A stretch of DNA of 64,000 nt, from NCBI GenBank assembly GCA_029215795.1, contig JARDYH010000001.1, positions 308,665,154 to 308,729,153 of the forward strand, written 5' to 3'. The position numbers were made by a program, and so were the translations under genes. The stretch is from Anniella stebbinsi. Taxonomy: Eukaryota > Chordata > Lepidosauria > Squamata > Anniellidae. The notes beneath the pieces are model-generated. The model searched no databases and was not told where the DNA came from. It was given only the letters and a program-made list of their open reading frames with translations. How positions within the stretch are numbered: position 1 is the stretch's first letter; each line of letters starts with the position of its first letter. Positions 49,101 to 64,000 of the stretch are shown one piece after another.

Positions 49101-49969
49101 CCGTCACTTATTTGCTCCCATGTTGGTGGAGCCTAGATCCTTTGGAGTGGTGCAGGGGAGCCATACGGCAAGCCTATGGGTATAAAGGCATTTCCACAAC
49201 GTGGGATTTCCAGCATGGTTATAGGCTTGTCTTAAACAGAACCATTTCTGGCCTGGGCACTGATCCACCGAATCTTCTAGACATATCTTTATGCAGACGG
49301 ACTAGCCTCCAGCTGCAGGCCTCATGGCCTCTAGGGCAAGGGCAAATCTGGCTTCCCCAAGAGACGAACTTTGTAGTTACAGCCCCGGCCTTTCTGGCTG
49401 AGTTAGAGGAAGATACAGTCACCTACATATCCTGTGCTGTTTTGGGAAAGCTGCTGCCGCTCCTATCCTGTGCTGAGTGCCGCGCTGCTCTCTTGTGCCC
49501 ATGTCGGGGGGTGCCTGCAGGCAGTGCCCTGATGTGTGTGGAGAGCAAGGGAGGAAAGTATCTACCAGCAAAGTCCGTAAGGAGAGTGATCCGTAGAGCA
49601 AAGCAGATCATTGGCCTTTCTTCCTGGTTCTTCAGGGACTCCAGTCATTGTGGGTGCTTAGCACAGGAGCTGGCCATCTTGGCAGATGTGAGTGAGGAAC
49701 CTGATCTTTTCCCCTCCCTGGTCGATCACCTCTTTGAGAGCAATACTCTGGTTTCCAACCATTACGTCACTCTACTGCAGGAACTTGTGCGAACCTTCTT
49801 GGAGCTGTGGTTCGAGGTAGTGCAAGGATCACAAGCCATGCCCATGACTCAGATGTGTAGCTCTGTGAAGAAGATTGGCAATATGCAGAGCACAGGCCAT
49901 ACAAATTGCTCCAGAAGGAGCTGGCCTCAGCAAATGCTTGGAGTCACAGAATGGTACAAGATTCTCTGA
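31519..49969 (+). CDS. THAP9-like: THAP9-like protein: THAP zinc finger plus P-element-type transposase
   Basis: Six exons: 31519-31598, 31783-31978, 42630-42749, 43169-43388, 44361-44517 and 48043-49969. Borders and phases agree and total 2700 bases, 899 residues; human THAP9 has 903. The THAP finger uses C5, C10, C62 and H65, with FPK, W38 and the closing GVIPSVF. Exons 3 and 4 give a low-complexity linker and a predicted helix (RRLSYYQQELWSVLESLREQ). The transposase part keeps SLQGLVDFGAG (D318), VTSDATAPN (D388) and a C-terminal LDPLEW (E626), the places of human D304, D374 and E613. Human THAP9 can move Drosophila P elements; activity here is inferred only from residues. The introns argue for a host gene, not a mobile copy. 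Head to head with ARFGAP2. No transposon ends were found around it. Confidence 0.88.
33440..34110 (+). mobile_element. Penelope-like element remnant (GIY-YIG end)
   Basis: Broken frames near 33530-33720 read HYIGQTGQSTQ, then RINGH and TVTDLKVGILEQRNFNGR. This is the order seen in the GIY-YIG endonuclease end of Penelope-like elements. The 3' part has GTAGTCCATGAAAGCTTATG, CAATAAACTTGTTAGTC and GACTAGCATGGCTACCCGTG. Stops and frameshifts show it is dead. Degenerate sequence from about 32780 may be more of the same element. Confidence 0.6.
37380..37640 (-). mobile_element. Squamate tRNA-derived SINE with internal duplication
   Basis: In antisense, the tail block GAGCCAGACCATTGG...CCACCTAGGCTCTCCAAGGA...TGTCAGGCAGGAG occurs twice in tandem (about 37400-37457 and 37460-37517). 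The tRNA-like part follows: GGGACCTTCTGCACACAGTG and TCTACCACTGCGCTATGGCC, the complements of B and A boxes. Confidence 0.75.
39741..40060. mobile_element. Palindromic TA-flanked MITE, copy 2
   Basis: A 316-bp element (39743-40058) between TA dinucleotides. It is the reverse complement of the copy at 994-1309 and has equal length. The outer left end TAGGGTGACCAGATAAAATC is better kept than in copy 1. It interrupts or adjoins a TG microsatellite. Confidence 0.75.
40061..40138. repeat. (TG)n(AG)n microsatellite
   Basis: A run of TG followed by a run of AG with few interruptions, starting right after the palindromic element. More TG (39729-39740) lies on its other side. Confidence 0.9.
41378..41624. 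repeat. Spaced inverted repeat
   Basis: AAGACAGCTGCTTGGATGG with GATTCCCAATGCATTTTGC (41378-41423) recurs inverted as GCAAAATGTCTG...CCATCCAAGCAGCTGTCTT (41568-41617). The arms are about 45-50 bases with mismatches. Origin unknown. Confidence 0.5.
43842..44023. mobile_element. Foldback MITE with CCTGTTCAGA ends
   Basis: CCTGTTCAGATGACACG at the left and TCTTGTCTGAACAGG at the right are inverted. The interior is imperfectly self-complementary, with repeats of TGGTTAAGC/GCTTAG and AACCAT. It lies between two exons of the THAP9-like gene. Confidence 0.6.
44355..44366 (+). other. Tandem NAGNAG splice acceptor
   Basis: TTCAGCAGAC offers AG at 44359-44360 and at 44362-44363. Both keep the frame: the first gives FGADL, the second FGDL. 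The annotated coding length uses the first. Confidence 0.6.
46025..47567 (-). mobile_element. L2/CR1-clade LINE, about 1.5 kb
   Basis: The minus-strand frames contain the reverse transcriptase blocks DLSAAFNTIDHGILLDRL and YADDTQLYLS (complement of about 47022-47339). Further on come LDYCNVLYVGL, QLLQNRAA and LHWLPVQVRARFKVLVLTFK (complement of 46359-46703). It ends in an inverted TTTATTTATTTATTTATT tail. Stops and a local duplication (GTGEQDH / GTGQQDH) show it is inactive. Confidence 0.82.
47624..47817. mobile_element. Foldback MITE with TGGGTTCACAC ends
   Basis: CTGGGTTCACACATAATGAC at the left and TCATTCCGTGTGAACCAGG at the right are inverted. The inside repeats AACCC/GGGTT palindromically. 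It lies in the last intron of the THAP9-like gene, 225 bases before its final exon. Confidence 0.65.
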
Positions 49970-50960
49970 AGGAGGTGGTCTGGAAAGCGCTAGTGATTGC
50001 ATAGCCTAGGGGAGAAGGGGTAGCCCATATAATACAAGCTCACAGAAGACTGAAGTAGCCTTGAGGCCACTGTGCAGTTGGCTGTTTGTGATTGGAAAAG
50101 CAGAGACAGGGAGACACAACCTGAACTGACATGCAGAAGGGTCTCTCCAGAGCCAATCTTTCAAGTGAAAATGCTACATGCGTGTGTTAGGGAAGTATCA
50201 GTGCAGGGTGTACATCAGGGCTGCCATGGGGGAACATTAGACAAGCATTTGTTTCCCTGTGTATGAAACTGTGTATAAAATACAATTTTTTTATCAGTTG
50301 GTCTGGGAAGCCTGAATCATGTGGCACAGCTTATGTGTGTGGTTAATTCACTGCCAGAAAATGGCCACAATTGTTTTAGAATGAAAGAGGAGCCAGAGGG
50401 TTCGGTTCACAGTCAAGCTTCACCTGAAGCACTTGACCAGGTGATCTTGGATGAACTATAGCACATTTTGTAAGATGACCTTTGGATATTTTATTTGTCT
50501 GTCTCCAAATGCAGTATTTGTATTGATTCCATTGTGTCACATTTTATTGGAGAGCTGGCTGGGAATGAACAGGACACAAATGAACTGGAAGAAAAAATGT
50601 TGATTATCCATGGGTCTGTACAAAGGGATGGAGCAAATTCCCCTGACGTCAGCAATGGTGCCCTGTCATTGTAGCTTGTACAGCAGCTGCAGGGCAAAAA
50701 GCCTAGATTTGTTGAAGCCCTTCAATTAATCCACTGCCACCATAGCACATGCCCCAGAAATGCTGGTATTTATCACAACACTCTTGGGAGCTGGAAAAGT
50801 AAAACCATCATGCTACAGATATGGAAACCATCCAGTTCCAGAGCCGTGTGTGTGTTATGAAACTGAATTATTGCATAAAATCTGTGCCTCCTTTCCTTGC
50901 TGTTTTTTTAAAAAAGAAACGACAGTGCAAAATTTTTCAAATAAAACATTCTTCTGAAAA
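49970..50960 (+). other. THAP9-like 3' UTR
   Basis: It follows the TGA at 49967. The first clear AATAAA is at 50940-50945, giving a UTR of nearly 1 kb. No repeat was recognised in it. Confidence 0.45.
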
Positions 50961-53760
50961 GCTGCACTAAATCACTAGCTTATACTGAAAGACATGGTTC
51001 GGCAATACCTTCCTTAGGTGTCACACAATAGTCAGCAAGCTTTCATGTTCTCCAGAACGCTTCATCAGGCTGGATGTTAAACAAGCAGGGGAGAAGGGAG
51101 CAAGAAAAAGCTCTATCAATAAATCTGCAGAAAAGAAGCCTGCTGCACTGTTTTCATTACAGTCCCAGTCCTGAAGTTTCAGAAGCTTTTATCTTTTCTC
51201 TAACCGTTTCCCCCACCCTTAAATGGTATTCCCCGCTGACCCCCCACCACGCTTATTACCGAAACTTTTCTACTGCCAGCCTAGCCTCACCCTGACTGTA
51301 GAAGCAAAGCTGAGGCAGCAGCCCAAATTAGACCACAGCTCCGACCTTTGGCTGTAGAGAAGTAAAGTCCAGAACCAAGTGGCTGAGGCCTTGGGCCAGG
51401 TCAGTGAACAGGAGAGAAATGGGAGATTACTTGTTACAACAGCTGTGCTCCAGATTTCAACAGATTTGCACCTGTTGCAAAAGGTCAGCCATGAGACCGA
51501 CTGTCTGCTACAAAAGACACAGTGGGCTGTGCAACTTCTGGCAAGACTGCTATGGACCCAAACCTACGTGGCCCTCTGCGTAAACAACGGTGTTCTATAA
51601 AATAGCTCCACAAGCCTGTATGGAGAGGTTAGGAAAAGGCACCTCATAACAGCCAAACTGTGACACAGTGAAGAGCGCTGTGCCATTCCTTCTACAGAAT
51701 CAATGCAGCTGTAAACATTTCTTAAGTGGTTTTGGAAGCTACACTAGCACCTCCATTCACAAGTGCCCTGATCCAGGACAGGAAATCCACATATATAATT
51801 TGATGTACAACTATTGCCACATGCAGAAGTAGATTTCAGTGATCATCTAACGAATATAGGGCCATTAGTTGCGTTCCGCTATAAAATAACTGGTACTAGA
51901 TTGGGGCCAATACCTGTGGAAGGGATTGTCATATCAATTATAAGTCCCTAACCATGTTTCAAAGCAGCAGTGGAATAAACTATGCACCATTATCCGAACA
52001 GTATCATGGGCTTTACCTTATATCTCCTTTGTATTTGGAAAAGGCTTTGCATGTCATCAGACTGCTGCCTCTCTCTGCTGTTAGCAGTAGAAAGTCACTG
52101 AAAGAAAATGCTGCTGCTAGATGTGCTCACTGTCCCATATTTCCATGTCAGTGAATTTGTTTGTGGTATGGGTGGAGCATTCTTTCTACAGAGCAAGCTG
52201 ATAAGAGATTGTAGTCAGTAGTTCTGTTAGATATTCACAGGACGTTGCTGTAGCAGCATGGAAAGAATCAGCCTCGCTCAACCGTAAGCTCATTGCTCCA
52301 TGTTAAGCATTCCAGTGTTGCTTGTTCTTGTCTCTCTCCTCTCCCCAGCCCATCTACCTACTTATTCCGTGAGGCAAATGCAGAGTGTCAACAAGACTTG
52401 TAGCATGTTATAGGTACGATTAAAGCAAAATGACTTCACTACCCCCAATTCTGGAAAGCTGAACCCTGGTTTTAATTACAGTATTTTAGAGAAGCTTCTG
52501 GCCTTCAATGCAACCAGGTTTAAAATCAATGAATCCAGTCCTGATGTAGTTGAAGCAGAAGCTTCCACAGTGTTGTTAATACAGCACATTGGAAGCAGAC
52601 ACACGTCATTTCTTTTGTCCAACAAGAGAATTTCAGACTTTGTCCTTTAGCACTACAGAATATTGATGCAACTACTTTAAAACAAAATGTGTAGGTAACC
52701 CAATTTACCAACGAATTACATATCGGCCCCCATCATAGATCACTGCCAATATAGGTTCTGGCTAAACAGAACGTCATTTTGTAACATAGTTCCAGATATC
52801 CTCACTATGTTCCTTCCCCCCCCCCCTCAACACCCCCTTGTGTGAATTACTTTTAGTTCAATAGGACTTACTTTTTCTTCTTTCTGCACATGTTCTACAT
52901 TACCTTGCATTGAGAAAGCTTTTTCAAGTGCACAACCAAACACACATTTCAGCTGTAGTGAGAGGATATTTAAAGCTTCAATTCTCAGCTTGTAACACCA
53001 GTTTTTGCATTTCATTTGAATATGGGGAATACTGGTTTGTGCAAACAAGTTATCAAACCAAGATCCAACCATGGAGTGTTAGTTAACAAAGTTGTAAATC
53101 TTTCCCTTCGCATATTTGAATAGAAATGTAAACATATCATTTCCTGCATATCACTAATATGTGAGAGCATAAAATGCATTTGAAATCATTAAGGTTGTAT
53201 AGCTTCATGTGGTGTCTGAACTGACAAACCATGGTGTGCAAACATCCAGGAAGGAGAATCAGAAACTATGGCATGAAGTGGCTTTGCAAACCATGGTTTG
53301 CATTAATTATGGCTTGGCATGTTGTCAGACATCACACCAAAAATAGTTAAGCTTCCCTAATAGCTTTAGCTTTTGTAATATTTTGCTTACAGGTGAAGGA
53401 AGTTAGTACTGAAAAAGAAGCAATTGAGCTAGGTGTTTGGTTAATGCTAATTGCTAGACAGTGGGCATGCAATTAAGATGCCACCTTTTACTCTAATCTA
53501 GGAATAAATTGCTATTCTGCAGCTGGATTCTAAATATGTTTTAATGTTCACTTTTAAGACAACCACTGCTGGTGGAAAGGAGAACAAGGATAAAATCTAT
53601 ATAGTTTTAATTTGTTCACCACTTAGAGAACTTGGTATTAGGTAGTTTAAAATGAAACAAACTACCCTACCAGCCCACCCAACCCCACAAAAAGGGTTTA
53701 GGTATTTTGCTGTTTAGGGATTCTTTTCCACCTTGTATCCTTTATATAGCAGACAGAAGA
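50961..53760. other. Spacer between THAP9-like gene and PACSIN3
   Basis: Little is recognised. CTTCATCAGGCTGGATGTT near 51060 resembles the start of the Penelope-type tails. The frame at 51379-51600 has no family I know. A poly(C) run is at 52815-52827. A foldback element is at 53208-53340. Both flanking genes end toward this spacer. Confidence 0.4.
53208..53340. mobile_element. Foldback MITE
   Basis: ATGTGGTGTCTGAACTGAC at the left and GTTGTCAGACATCACACC at the right are inverted, with an internal AAACCATGG motif on both halves. It resembles the elements at 43842 and 47624 in design. Confidence 0.5.
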
Positions 53761-53976
53761 TTCAGAAAATTTTCTCTCTCTTTATTAGAAAAAAAAGATG
53801 ACCATATTTCTAGATGTTTAAAATGAAGAATTGGTTACAAGAAAAGAGTGTCCTCAAAAAGGTCCAGATAGTTGCACATGGTTTTTGATGTAAGTTGGAG
53901 GCCAGTGAGTTGGTGACCTCTAGAGAAACTGCCCGCGGGATGCACACCTTAAGCTGGTTGTAGGGAGGGGAAGCAA

Positions 53977-64000
<10,024 letters not shown>

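Overview
The window reads as amniote nuclear DNA, most probably from a squamate reptile (lizard or snake). Long introns carry vertebrate GT/AG splice sites and AATAAA signals. The repeats are CR1, L2-like and L1 LINE fragments, squamate-type tRNA-derived SINEs, hAT and TA-flanked foldback elements, a Penelope-like remnant and one complete Ty1/copia element. The genes match the order of human 11p11.2: CSTPP1 (C11orf49), then ARFGAP2, then PACSIN3.

Layout: (1) 1-4963, + strand: last intron sequence and the final two coding exons of CSTPP1. (2) 4964 to about 6150: tail-to-tail spacer with candidate poly(A) signals. (3) 31311 down to 8061, - strand: all 16 coding exons of ARFGAP2, 526 codons with every exon phase consistent, plus a 3' UTR to about 6150. 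(4) 23450-28594, inside ARFGAP2 intron 2 and antisense to it: an intact Ty1/copia retrotransposon with 517-bp LTRs that differ at one base, a 5-bp target duplication and a single 1277-codon gag-pol frame. (5) 31312-31518: a GC-rich head-to-head promoter. (6) 31519-49969, + strand: a six-exon THAP9-like gene of 899 codons, a host-type gene with introns that joins a THAP zinc finger to a P-element-type transposase whose candidate D, D and E residues are kept. (7) 49970 to about 53760: 3' UTR and spacer. (8) 63389 down to 53977, - strand: the last seven coding exons of PACSIN3, with the 5' exons beyond the right edge.

CSTPP1 (tubulin polyglutamylation), ARFGAP2 (COPI traffic) and PACSIN3 (membrane curvature and endocytosis) are linked by conserved position, not by one pathway. 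The two points of most interest are the THAP9-like transposase gene at this locus, where human has none, and the very young copia element, whose primer binding site matches the inside of initiator tRNA-Met rather than its 3' end.
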